Origin: Oasisia sp. SBJ-2009
Taxonomy: Eukaryota > Annelida > Polychaeta > Sabellida > Siboglinidae
Direction of reading: 5' to 3'
Length of the DNA stretch: 64,000 nt
Assembly (NCBI GenBank): GCA_964017155.1
Contig: OZ024854.1
Coordinates: 13,321,181 to 13,385,180, forward strand
Shown here: piece after piece, positions 11,001-24,649 of the stretch
Layout of the letters: each line of letters begins with the position of its first letter
Position numbering within the stretch: the first letter of the stretch is position 1
Translations under genes and position numbers: made by a program
Notes under the pieces: model-generated
Databases searched by the model: none
What the model was told of the DNA's origin: nothing
The model's input: the letters and a program-made list of their open reading frames with translations, nothing else

Positions 11001-14000
11001 ACTATCGCTGGCTACGCGCCTGTACGGTCAATGGCTAATTGAGCATGATTTAAATAACTAGGGTATTGTTTCCTAGTGGCGCCTCTAGCGACTAACGTGG
11101 ATATATGGAACCGCCTTTTAGTTTGGCCCATCGTTTACTTACGTTGACCGGAGAGTTCCGATGGTAAAAATATATCGACTTTTGGGAAACCCCAGAGCCG
11201 TTGTTTGTTGCAAACTTATATTTGATCAAATAACGTATAAATCCACAAAGTGAGACATGTGGTAGGAAGTATACTAATAAGCAAATATCGGTCATGGTGT
11301 ACATTGACTTTTCTAAAATGCGTTAAAAAGGGGAAATTATGTCAGAATGCAACTTTAATATATGCCCACTCAACTAACAAGATTTAACAAGATTTAACAA
11401 GATTGCCACCTAGAGAATCAACTCAAGATGGCAGGTGGACAAGGAAGCCCTTTGGCTTATCGAGAGTCCAACCTATCTATATAAATGTACCCCGCCCTTC
11501 TTAGGTACACGTCAATTTTATTTTTAAACATATTAACACTACTAGCAGCTACACAATCAGCCGATAATCTGTTCCATTCATTTACTGTTCTTTGTGAAAA
11601 TGAAAATTTTCTAATATCTAATCTACACTGCTTCTTTGCTAATGTAACTCCATGTCCTCTAGTCCTTCTCTCTTCCTTTACTGAGAAAAAAATATTTCTG
11701 TCAATATTTTCATACCCATTCAATATTTAAAAAAACTTCTACCTGATCTCCTCGCAGTCTCCTGGTTTCTAGTGTTGTTAATCCACATTCTTTTAGACGC
11801 ATTTCATAACTAATATTCCTGAGTTTTTGTATCATTTTGGTTGCTCTTCTTTGTACTCTTTCTAGTATATCAATATCCTTCTTGCGATATGGCCTCCATG
11901 CCTGTATGCAATATTCTAAATGAGGCCTAACTATTGTTTTGTACAGTGGTATTATTAGTTCTTTTTCTTTGTACACTATATTTCGCCTAATTAATCCAAG
12001 AATTTGGTTTCCCTTCGCTGCTGCAATTGCACACTGTTCTGATACCTTCATATCAGCACTAATAGTTTAACCCTAAGTCCTTTTCCTTTACGGTAGTATT
12101 TAGTACAGTATCACCCATTGTACATTGTGCATCTTCAATCCCATGTCCTGTGTGGAGGCACTTACACTTCCCATAATTAAACAGCATTTGCCACTTCTCA
12201 GACCATTCGGTCAACTTATTTAGATCATCTTGTAATTGCTGTCTATCTGTACCATTTTTTATTTTTCTGAACACTTTTGTATCGTCCGCAAACTTCAACA
12301 CCTTGCTTGTTATATCATCATCCAAATCATTGCGGATACAAATCATTAGTGGATACATCTGGAATCAGTGGATACATCTGGAATTCACTTGCATTTTGTT
12401 GTGACCATCCCACATATTGTAGATCATGAGTTGTACAATGCATATCCTTTTTAAGGACAATAAAGTGATTGATTGATTGATTGATATATATTAAGAACAA
12501 AATAGGTCCCAATACTGATCCCTGCGGTAGTCCACTCAAAACCGATTTCCAGTTTGAAACCTCCCCATCAACTACTGCTCTTTGTCTTCTATCAATAAGC
12601 CATTTTTCTATCCAGTTAATCATAACATTGCCTATGCCATGGGCCTTCAGTTTAAGTAGTAATCTTTGATGTGGCACTTTGTCAAAAGCTTTTTTAAAAT
12701 CTAAGTATATTATATCTACTGGTGATCCCTCATCTACCCACTTTGTGACATCTTCCAAAAAACATAAGATATTTGTTAAGCATGACCTCGCTTTTAGAAA
12801 CTCATGTTGAGATGGGTTAATCAAGTAATTTTTAACAAGAAAATCAACCAAGTGATCTTTAATTAGTCTTTCTAATAGTTTACAAATCACCGATGTTAAA
12901 CTCACTGATCTATAGTTCTCTGACTTGCTTCTTGATCCTTTTTTAAATAATGGTATGATGTTTGCTTCTTTCCATTCTAACGGAACTACTCCTTCCTCTA
13001 ATGCCAAATTGAACACTGTTGCAAGTGGTATGCTAATTTGTTCTACAATTTCCAGTAGTAATTTGGGAGGAATCCCATCCACTCCAGGTGACTTATTATC
13101 CTTCATATCCCTTATTTTCTTAGCTACCATTTTTAGTGTTACAATTAGTTGTCTTAAATAGTCTGACTCTCTCCCTTCGAATTTAGTCTCTGGTACTGGT
13201 AATGCACTAATATCTTCCCTGGTAAACACCGAACTAAAGTATTCATTTAGGTTTTCTGCCATTAAGAATCCCTCTGTTATTATGTTTCCATCACTATCTT
13301 CTAGAGGTCCGACCTTGTCCTGAACTTTCTGTTTACTTCGAACATACGCATAAAAACTCTTGCTGTCATGTTTTATATTAAAAGCAAATTTTTGTTCATA
13401 GCTTCTCTTTGAATTTCTAATTTCAGCTGTAGCTTGGTTAAGTGCTTCTTTTTTAAATGGCATAGTCTTCTTCACTTCCATTATGTCTATATGTCTTCCA
13501 CATCATTTGCTTGTATTTGATTTTTCTAATGGCTTCTTTTGGTAAGTGTTTCTTTTTTGACCGTTTCCCCTGTTTTTTCAAGGGGACAAATTTTTCGACA
13601 ATGCAGTCAATTTCACTCTTTACGATATTCCAACATTCTGTTGCTGTCTTATTCTCCAGTGTGTTATTCCAGTCTATCTTTGCTAAATATTTCCTCATGT
13701 CCTTATATCTTCCTTTGTGAAAATGTTTCCTGTACCGTATTTTTCGATTCTGTTCTCCTTTTACTTTGATGATAAAATATATCTGGTTGTGATCACTACA
13801 TCCCAGTGGCTCACATATCCTGACATTATCAATTAATTCCTTCTGTGAGCTCAACACTATGTCCAACACGTTCTCACCCCTTGTTGGTTCTAACACATGT
13901 TGAATAAGGAAACTGTCTTGTACTAAATTTAAAAACTTTTGATCTTCACTCCCCGTACTCTGTAGAGATGTCCACTGTATACGCCCATGGTTAAAATCCC

Positions 14001-17000
14001 CCATAATTATAGTCCCGTTTACTGACTTCCTTTATAGCGTTTTGTATTTTCTCATTCTCGTCTGTGTTTATGTTTGGACTTCTATAAACTAACCCAACAG
14101 TTAACGTTGAGTTTCCTGAAACTATGTTACACCAGACAGCTTCTTCACATTCTGCTTCCTTTTCTAATTTTATTTCGTAAGCCTGGATGGATTCTTTAAT
14201 ATATAAAATAACGCCACCTCCCCTTCTCCCTATTCTATCTTTCCTAAACATGACATATCCTGTCATTCCTAATTCGGCATCTGATATGTCGAGGGTGGCC
14301 CAAGATTCAGTTATACCTATTATGTGAGGGTCAGTATCTTCTACCATAATGTTTAGTTCATTTCTTTTGTTTACTATGCTCCTTGCATTTAAACAAACAC
14401 ATTTATAACCAAATATGGTAGAGTTTTCCAGACTGTTCTTTGCCGTTTTCTTTGTGCTGTCCTTATCTGTGCCTCCAGTATTTGGCTTCTCTGTGAATCC
14501 CCCCGCGAATCTAGTTTAAATAACTGCAACCTATTCCACTGTCCATAGATCGAAGCAAGTTCTCGGAGAAAACTGCTGCGCCCTTTCCGCTTAGATGGAG
14601 GCCATCTCGCATATACATATCTTCTTTCCCAACAAAGTATCCCCACAAATCTACAAATCCAACTCCTTCTTCTTCACACATCTGCTCTACTAGAACGTTG
14701 ATTGCCATCCTCTTGCAGTTTCTATATGCTACACCCCTTCCTCCCATCACTGGCAAAATTCCTGAGAGAATAATCTGCTCAACTCTTGTCTTCGTCAGTT
14801 TCCCTACCAACTGTCTGTATATTTGCACTATTCTAGTTGTCCCCTCCCTGTCTGCATTGTTCGTCCCTACATGTACTAATATAGATCCTCCCTGGCCATG
14901 CCCCAATGTATTCTCTACCCTTTCCGTCACATGCTCTACCCGAGCGCCCGGAAGACAAACAACAACATCTTCGCCTTTGTTTAAAGTCTTGTCTGTCTTT
15001 CTCAAAATTGAGTCGCCCATAAACACCCTTTCTGTTCTCGATGCCCCCTCAATCACTGCCTCAGAGTAGCTCCTCCGTGTTGCATCTACCTGGTCGTTGA
15101 CTTTTCTCCCTCCCGCCTTCTCTGTTGTTCCTTTTTTCCCTGCCTCTTGTCGTCCTGTCATCATCCCTGTTATTGACTTCCCTTTCGGCACATTTACTCT
15201 CACTTCTTTTCTTCCATTCATCTTTCCTCCGGTCACTTGAACTTCTCTCCTCTCCTGTCCCATTGTCCCCCCCCCCTCATCTACTGTCACTTTCCCCCCT
15301 GTCACATTCCTGCATGCCATGATTTCTCTTGTTCTTTCTCCATTTGTTTTCCTTGCACTCACCCTCCCTCCTCTCAATCTCCAGTCCTCATCCTTCTTGT
15401 CACTGCATTGTTCATTCCGACCTCTTCCATCCGTCTCTTTGGTTATTTTCATCTCCAGCCCCTTCACAATATCGGTTAGCCTAGCTAACTCTACTGTAAG
15501 ACATTCCACTTTACAACACCCTGCTTGTGCACTGGAAAGTAAAGTCTTCCTCCATTGTTTCTGCCCATGACTTTGTGCATCCGGATAGAGCAAAATCGAC
15601 AAAGCTGTGACAATAGTCACATACTAAGTGCCTCCTTGCCTTCACTTGCCGCTTGCAAGGGGCCATATTATGATTACACAGGAACTCAAAATTTACTCAG
15701 TCTGTATACCAATTAGTCTTTAGAAAGACTGTTTAATGTGGACAGTAACTGCAGCTCACTTTATGTTATACACAACTGACAAATTTAGTCTTTACTGGTA
15801 CCGTTCCCTAGCGGACACGTTGGACACTACCTACATAAACAAACTAAGGTTTCTACTAAAAAGCTTGCTTATTTTTTAATAACAATGCTACCTGATCAAA
15901 GTATTATCTTACTTATGTAGCTGTTATGTTTGCTACTTTATATGTTACATATTCTATCAAATAATCAGATTTGCTAACTCTTGTAAACAACCTTGTCGAA
16001 GGCTAGATTACCCTATTATCACCCACTATGCTAATGTGCTCAAAAATACTTTTAACTAACAAACTTTTACGAAAACGTTATGAATAATCTTCACATAAGA
16101 ATAATACTGTAGCTGTTATGCTGAATACTATATATGATAAATATTCTATCAAATAATAAGTTTTGCAAAATCTTGTTTACAAACTTGTCGAAGGCTAAAT
16201 TACCCTATTATCACCCACTATACTAATCTGCTCAAAAATACTGTTAAATGACAAACCTTTAACCAAACTATTACCCAATATATGTCTAGTACTGCTTTAT
16301 GAATAATCTTCACATAAGAATAATACTTATCAGTCACTATTTCCTCTTGTTTTTCAGCTTTTATGCACCACCAATTTCAAACATCTGCTCCCGCCAATGT
16401 TCCCGCCAAATCTTGAGCCATCTCCCGACAACTACCAAGTCCTTTCATCTAAACAACCATCATTCATCTAAAAAGTATTTGCTCTCAATGCTTACGCCAG
16501 CAAGACAGCACAGACAGCTCCGTTCGTCAGGCTCAAATGTTCTTGCTGTTCTCAGTTTCATGGCAAAGACCTGAACTCGAGCTTTCTCAGTCGCCGCGCC
16601 TACTCTGTGGAACACACCTCGTGAGAACATTAAATCAGCAGAACACGTTATCACATGTCGCTATCACCTGAACATCTATCTGTTTAAGTTCGCCTATCCA
16701 TATAGCGCACATATCCAATTGTTGAGAACCTTTGCACTGCCCTTGACTATTAGAATGTTTAATCCACTGGTTTTATTGTTGCGCCACTGAGCGCGGATTC
16801 TGGGGTTATTGACGCCAAATAATGTATTTATTACTATTGTTTTTAAATGTTTTGGATACCTTTTGGGTAGATGTTTTATTTGAGCATATTGTATAGACTG
16901 GTTCAGTTAGTGTAGTTGTGAATGTCACAAAGCTGTTATCCTACTAAGGTGTTAATGTGTGTCATGTAGGTCTAGTGAATGTGTGTTGCTTGCAGACTTG

Positions 17001-17103
17001 ATAAACAGCGTTGCAGCACTTTATGTTACTGGTGGTAGACTAACAGTGGTGATCGAGGAGGGAGGTATAGAGAGAGGGAAACGGAGAGATATGGTGAGAA
17101 AGG

Positions 17104-17138
<35 letters not shown>

Positions 17139-17151
17139 CGAGAGAGGGAGA

Positions 17152-17215
<64 letters not shown>

Positions 17216-20200
17216 AAGCAATGTAAGTATGTGCATGTTACTTCATCTACGCTATCAGAATGTTGAATGCTGGTGATGTAAGTAAGTGTAGGCTGCTCAA
17301 TTTAAGGAAGGCGCCAAAACACAACAAACTGATAGAGGGGGCGAGAGAGATCGAACCGAGATAGAGCGAGAAGGAGCGAAAGACTGAGTGAGCGAGATGG
17401 AACATCATGGAAGAGGCCATGATAAGTAATTTTGTTTTATAAATTACTGCTGACTTTTCAGTGAGCGGGCTGGGGCCGTCGGTGCAATCGGTGATCGCTT
17501 GAAAGAAGGCACAGAAATCAACAAATCGCTAACTGCGCTGGGAAATTGCATTAAGTCTCTTGCTGAATTAAACCTCAAAGGTAAGCGATCCCACAGTGAA
17601 CACGGATTACAGTTGTTCATTTCTGTCTGGTTCCATGCTTACGAGTAAAGTGGTAGTGAGTGCGAAAGTACAAATTTTCGAGTATTTGTCCGTCCAAGAG
17701 CACGCGTTTTATCAAGAAGGAAAACGTCAACCTTTTCCTGCAACCCTCTCCGTTGCACAGGCACAGCATGTCTAATTAGTTACCCGTCGTTCACATCGTC
17801 GCCATGTTTTTTTTTCACCAATGTCTCATTTGTGTTTTAATATACAATTCTTTGCATGGTTCATTCGGAACGAACTCTGTCTTATTAACAAAACGTTCAC
17901 ATCACATACATCCATGTTCTCTGGTTCCAGAGATAAACTGACAATGTCGCGCCCACACACCGTTCCTCAAGCCACCGAATATAAATACCACTGCCAAATT
18001 CACCTTATCTTTGACAACTGTCTCCATGCCACTGTGTAGATGTTATTAACCATGGCGCATACGAATTTTACAACATCACACATTAGGAATATAATGTTTT
18101 GTCATTTTAATTAATGCGTATATTGTCACTAGTGATGTATGAACCACATGGGATGGTGTATGCATTTAGTATTATATAATTGTGGTATTGCTTGAATTTT
18201 TCATGCAACTGCGACACCAGGAGTGAAGAGAAGGCCGGATTTCGGTAAGTATATTATTGCTTTTTTAAATAACGCAATATAAAGATAATATATTTTTCTT
18301 AGAAAAGTATATTGCAAAACAAAGCCAGCCAATGTATTAACAGGTAAGCTGGTTATTGGTTGTTTTAATATGCATAAAACACGAAATGTCATATACAAAT
18401 AAAAATTAAACATTTAAACATGAATAAATAACGTGCAGCTAGTTACATAAGTATCAGCAGATTGAGAAATATTATGTTTCAAAGGTTAAGTTGTTTACTT
18501 AAGATAAATAAAACCATTAATTAACTTAAGGGCGACAATGTTTCTGTAAGATGGCACAGCAAGTGTATTTTATGACGTTCATGTGTATCTTTTAGTGCAA
18601 TTCCGGGAGTCGGTGCTCACCAAACTATTGAAGAATGCCTTAGGAGGGAATAGCAAGACCATCATGGTGAGTTGGTCCCTCTTTGTGGAACGTTTGTAAA
18701 TCTCCCCGCTGAGCAAAAATCATAGTCGACATTTGCCTATTGGTACAACGCACATGTTGAGGGTAGCGCGGGCCCTATTATAAGTGTCGGGAGCATGCGA
18801 TTGCTAACACATCCCAGGGTTGTTTCTAAGCATGGCTGTAGCAGGAACCATGAACATCACAGCAAGGAACACTGTCTCGAGCCATATCATTATAAACTAG
18901 CGCCAGTGACATATAATACAGCTCACCGCGCGATACGAATATAGAAAACATGTCAACGGTCATTGGACTGTTATATCTTTGACACGTGTAACCAAAATTA
19001 GACACACAAAATTACTATGATATAATAATTAAGACAATAACTATAAACAATTTCGTGGTGATAACTATTACGTAAAGGTCAATAACATAATGACATTTAA
19101 ATATTAAAAATATAAATGTAATCGTTATATGCTTAAGAAAAACGACACAACAGATATACCAATTTTATTGTGACGTGAACAAACAGTGACGTACTGGATA
19201 CATCAATACTGTACTGTCACTGGATTTCGTGATGCACAAACTTGAGATATGCGAGTCTTTTATACATTTGTCTATTTCTGTGTATAAATTTATACTTAGT
19301 CTGAACGATTCATTAGTATTATGTTGTGTCTATATTGACAATGTGTGGCTATAAACGACTTTAGTCCGGCCGGAACAAACGCGACAGGGAACGTAGGGTT
19401 ACTCGCCGTATGCTACGCCTGGCGTTATGTCAGCAAGGCAAAGGTTAGGATTCATTTTAGAGAGGCTGTCTTTCTATATAAAGAATTTGCGTTTATTTTA
19501 CAAACACCGTTAAAACTATCCTTCTGTTCATGATTAAGATTTCATGTTGACACAATCTTTCGCTGGACGTCAATGGGTTTTTATTATGTTTCTCATCGGC
19601 AATGCGCAACAAACACATCACATTGTCTTCGACTTGTCGTTCCTCATGTTCATAACTGGCCGTGGTCTTACATTCAGATGGCTGCGCTGAGTCCTGCGGA
19701 CATCAACTATGCTGAGACGATGTCGACTCTCAGATTTGGTAAGTGTTCCTTGCGTGGCTATGGCAATAGCGCTTTTTTGATCATTCATACCAGAACATAT
19801 CCTGGGAAACTATGCATATAGGGAATGATTCAACAATAAAAAAGAAACAACTAAATTGGTGTTGATCACGCATAGAAACCCTTACCAAATGGAGATATAC
19901 ACCTACTTCAGTTTGCAATTATTTAGCTGTTGTTTGATTTTCGCCATAAGAATATATTTTGTGTTACTGCTGAGGTCTCGTCAGTTAAGAGAGAATCATT
20001 TATGATTAAGAGAAATAAAAAAAACAAGGAATATCAGATTTAGTAAGATATCATTTACTGGCTCATTTCCGGAAGTAAAAGTATTGTGTCTCGTCCACCT
20101 GCACTGTAACAGCGGAGCGGGCCAAGGCGGTGAAGACACTGGCCGTGGTCAACGAACGACCGACGGAAAAGTTGATTCGGGAGCTGCGTGAGGAGAACGC

Positions 20201-20280
20201 ACGTCTCATGGACATGCTCAAATGTGGCGGTGAGTGCCGCGTCACTAGTGCTGTCAAGTAGATTATATAATATATATATA

Positions 20281-20329
<49 letters not shown>

Positions 20330-20350
20330 TGTGTGTGAGTGTGTGTGTGT

Positions 20351-20443
<93 letters not shown>

Positions 20444-23400
20444 GAAATAATTGTTGGGACATACCAACGAATATCTATCTATACATCATCGTATGTATTG
20501 TGATTTTGTTTAGTCAATATAACTTAGTCTAATATGTGTCAGATGTTTGGCATTTTTGCTAAGCGGTAACATAGCGATATATTCACGTTATTTTGGGTAA
20601 TATTAAACCAACAATCAAACATGAACTACTTGCGCACAAGAAGTTGGAGTAGGAGAATCAGCTTGGTTTTTGTTCGAACGAGAATGACAAAACCTGTTAC
20701 AAGACGATCAGAATTAACATGGATTAGTACGGTGGCGGAGAATTATTTCCCTGCATCAGTTGCTCTAGGCAACGGTTGATCGACTTGTATACCAAGAATA
20801 TGCTTCCTAGCGTGCCGTTAGTCTTGATACTATAGTATCAAGCAGAATCAGTTTTACTAACGCATGTTTGACATTCAATATACTTAAATGATTGTTTTCA
20901 AGACATAATTGTGTATTTGTTAATGCCGCGAAATTTATTTTCGTTTTGGGTTCAAGCCTGCTGTATTCTGGGGTAACAAGAGGTGTCATATATATTTATT
21001 TTCTGATGTCGTTGTATGGAGGTCAGTTATGTGGCAGAAGAAATGTTATATGGAACAATGTATGGCGGCCCGTGTTCTGGGTGACTATTCCCTTGTGAAT
21101 CGTGAAATATTGGAACGTATTAAATATATCCGATATGGTAATTAGTTCTATTATTGAACATACTATACTCAAATATAAGGTACAAAATATTTTTTATGAA
21201 ACAAGAGCAAAGGAAACAAATCATTAGGCACTCACGACACTGTTAAAATCGGTCAATAAATATTTTATTTTATGTTTTATTGCTCCAGATGACCTCATTG
21301 AGATGGTAAGTGAGGCTAACGCCATGTCGGAGGCGCTCAGTAAGAAATGCAAGTTTGAGTTGGCCGTGTGTGCGCCTCAGGTGCGACGGCAGGAGGAGCA
21401 AACAAACGAGGCAAGTGTTTATCAAACATATCATACGAATATTTGCAGATCCATAAATTGAGAGGACGTCCATGCACACCATTGCAGTAACCAAAGGCGA
21501 GTTTATTGTTCGCCAAATGTCTGACTATCGTCGGTTTTCCTTAAAACAAAATAAATATGCACACGGATTGTTAGACAATGCAAGATATGCCATTTCAGAA
21601 ATGTTATAGATATTGTTTGCTTCTAAAAGTCGTGAGATAATATGTACATTAAATGACTTGGTAATCTATTATTTTAAACGTCTTATATGCGACAATATTT
21701 GCACTCGAAGTGGAGCATGGCGATATTGTAAAACATTTGTAAAATGTTTGTTTTTGCATTAAAATAATGTATTGCACCTTAGTGCTTGGTGAAAGTATGG
21801 ATCCAATTGCATACAGAAATTGCTCAGGTTGGGGAGATGTTCCATTTCGGAGGTACTTACAGCTATCGTCCATTTTACTTGTTGTCTTATGTCGCGATAG
21901 TAAATTAGATCGTGTGCCACATCGTCGCAAATTCCAATGTTTCCAGGTGTGTGTGAGGATGCTTAACGTTCACAACGACACCGAGTTCATATGGGATCGC
22001 AACAAGTTCATCAACCGCAAACACTCGATGCAAGAGATGTACACAAACTTCATGAATGGCGAAGACGACTGGGATCTGTCCAAGGTAAGACTGGGATGAA
22101 GAGTATGGTCTGCCCTAGGTAAGACTGGGATGAAGAGTATGGTCTGCCCAAGGTAAGACTGGGATGAAAAGTATGGTTTGCCCAAGGTAAGACTGGGATG
22201 AAGAATAGAGTCTGCCCAAGGTAAGACTGGGATGAAGAGTATGGTCTGCCCAAGGTAAGACTGGGATGAAGAGTATGGTTTGCCCAAGGTAAGACTGGGA
22301 TGAAGAGTATGGTATTCCCAAGGTAAGACTGGGATGAAGAATATGGTCTGCCCAAGGTAAGACTGGGATGAAGAGTATGGTTTGCCCAAGGTAAGACTGG
22401 GATGAAGAGTATGGTCTGCCCAAGGTAAGACTGGGATGAAGAGTATGGTCTGCCCAAGGTAAGACTGGGATGAAGAGTATGGTCTGCCCAAGGTAAGACT
22501 GGGATAAAGAGTATGGTCTGCCCAAGGTAAGACTGGGATGAAGAGTATGGTCTGCCCAATGTAAGACTGGGATGAAAAGTATGATCTGCCAAAGGTTAGA
22601 CTGGGATGAAGAGTATGGTCTGCCCAAGGTAAGACTGGGATAAAGAGTATGGTCTGCCCAAGGTAAGCCTGGGATGAAGAGTATGGTCTGCCCAAGGTAA
22701 GACTGGGATCAAGAGTATGGTCTGCCCAAGGTAAGCCTGGGATGAAGAGTATGGTCTGCCCAAGGTAAGACTGGGATGAAAAGTATGATCTGCCAAAGGT
22801 AAGACTGGGATGAAGAATATAGTGTGCCCAATGTAAGCCTGGGATGAAAACTGGTATCAACGCCTAGTAGTACTGATTTGAACATTATATATAGTGATTA
22901 TAAGAACCAGCATGGTGTACTGATGGTAAATACTAGCATGACGACATTTGGTGAGTGTTCAAATTTCCATGAAAAATGCCAGCTCTTTTAAATTTTGAGT
23001 ATAAATGGTTTCATACATGAACACTACTCAAGGTTCTATTCCAATTTTAGGATCGGGATCCTTTCTGGGAGGATCCCGACACGGAGGTCCACCTCGGGAG
23101 TGTCTATGTCAACCTACAGCCTCTGGCTCACATGACGGCACTGCAGGAAAGTCTAGACGTGACATATAACCGCGGGATGAAACAAGGTGTGGACATACGG
23201 AACAGATCTTTATGCAAATTCCATTCGCACAATTCGCTTGATGCCAATTTTGACAAGAACTAAACTAATATTAAAGAACTGTATTTGAACACCGCTACTA
23301 TCCCGAAGACCGTAATGTAAATCGATACACATTGTCACGAGGTACCCATTTTATCGACAAATTATTACAATTAAACCGATTGCTCATATGGTTTCAACTT

Positions 23401-24584
23401 AACTCTAGGTATTATAATTAAACAAGCAATTACTCATCCATCCACTTTAGTGTAGTTTATGGTATTCACGGTAACATATACTGTAACATTCTCACTTGCC
23501 TGAATGCTATGATGATGTTTCTTTTGAAACACGTCTTCTGCCAAATTGGAACATAAAATACATTTTCTATCCGCGCAATAATGCTACTGCTAAAATATTA
23601 TTTTGCCATACCATAACGTCCAGTTGAATAGCAATGACTGGAGGTACGTTGCGACGGCGCTAATACAAATTTGTTGGAATAATGGTTTACTTAAAATATA
23701 CAGAAATTACTCTCCAATGTGGGGATCATGACAGAAATGTCAGCAGATGCCTGTCTTTGTTAGGTCGCCTACAAGTAGCAATTACACCCTGCGGGAAAGA
23801 TGGAAAGGAGCTGGAGGGCAAAGTCATGCAAGAGCCGGAAGAACTGGTCGGTTATTTAATCACAAACCTATTTAACGTAACTACGTTTGTACAGATGTAT
23901 CATAGCCATAACGATTTCTATTTTTATTAACCAATTTATCACAGAAAGGTTCGCACGTATAGCCCAATAACCACATTTATTTATATGCACGTCATAATTA
24001 GAACAGTTGTAATAGTTGTGTTTCATTACAGCAAATAATAACAAAAGAGGCATATGAAAGCATGATTTGTTTTTAAATATTGTTAATACACAAATGTATC
24101 ATAGTCATGTTTAATTATACTTAATGTTACGATTTGCAGTGGTATGTTTAAATTGTGTACACGTTGTCATCATAACCGCTCTCATTTGATGTGACGTTGT
24201 GTGATGCTACAGATTGGGATCGATCTTTACATCAAAGTGGATATAAAACACGCTCTGGAACTGCCACGCAGATATCGCTCAGTGAGTCAATTAACTATGC
24301 ATTGTCACAAACGATAAACATTTGATCAAATTAACATAATTTAAATCATTATATTTTAAGAACAACGCATCAATATAACAATTATAGTAATTGTCTATCA
24401 TGTGCTGTGTATCACTTCAAGGCTGAAATGTAACGCCAAGGTGTATTGTAACATTTTGTAAATACTTTGGTTTGATCGGACAATAATGAAAGGAGAATAT
24501 CAGTATCAGAAGTGAACGAAAATAGAGCATTTCGTGCGAGCGAACGATGGATGGTTATCTTGTTTAATGTCTTAGAAGGTATGC

Positions 24585-24649
<65 letters not shown>

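Larger units (their letters stand above)
11390..15620 (-). mobile_element. CR1-like non-LTR retrotransposon, near full length, antisense in kinesin intron 7
   Basis: Two-ORF LINE on the minus strand. ORF1 (14511-15620) carries an SGNH/GDSL esterase. ORF2 (about 14480 down to 11457) carries endonuclease, reverse transcriptase and C-terminal domain. At the 3' end, three copies of a 10-bp unit (aagatttaac on the plus strand) occur at about 11379-11403, as expected for a CR1/L2-type 3' microsatellite. ORF2 is dead: single-base frameshifts near 14000, 13460, 12055 and 11715 and a roughly 145-bp insertion at 12340-12485. Intactness of ORF1 suggests fairly recent insertion. Confidence 0.9.

Noticed and set aside
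21970..22860. Long minus-strand open frames (up to 296 codons) with a [24 protein letters not shown] repeat
   Set aside because: They arise because the 34-bp unit lacks stops in those frames; all three frames are open and translate into the same 34-residue cycle. No start context or domain.
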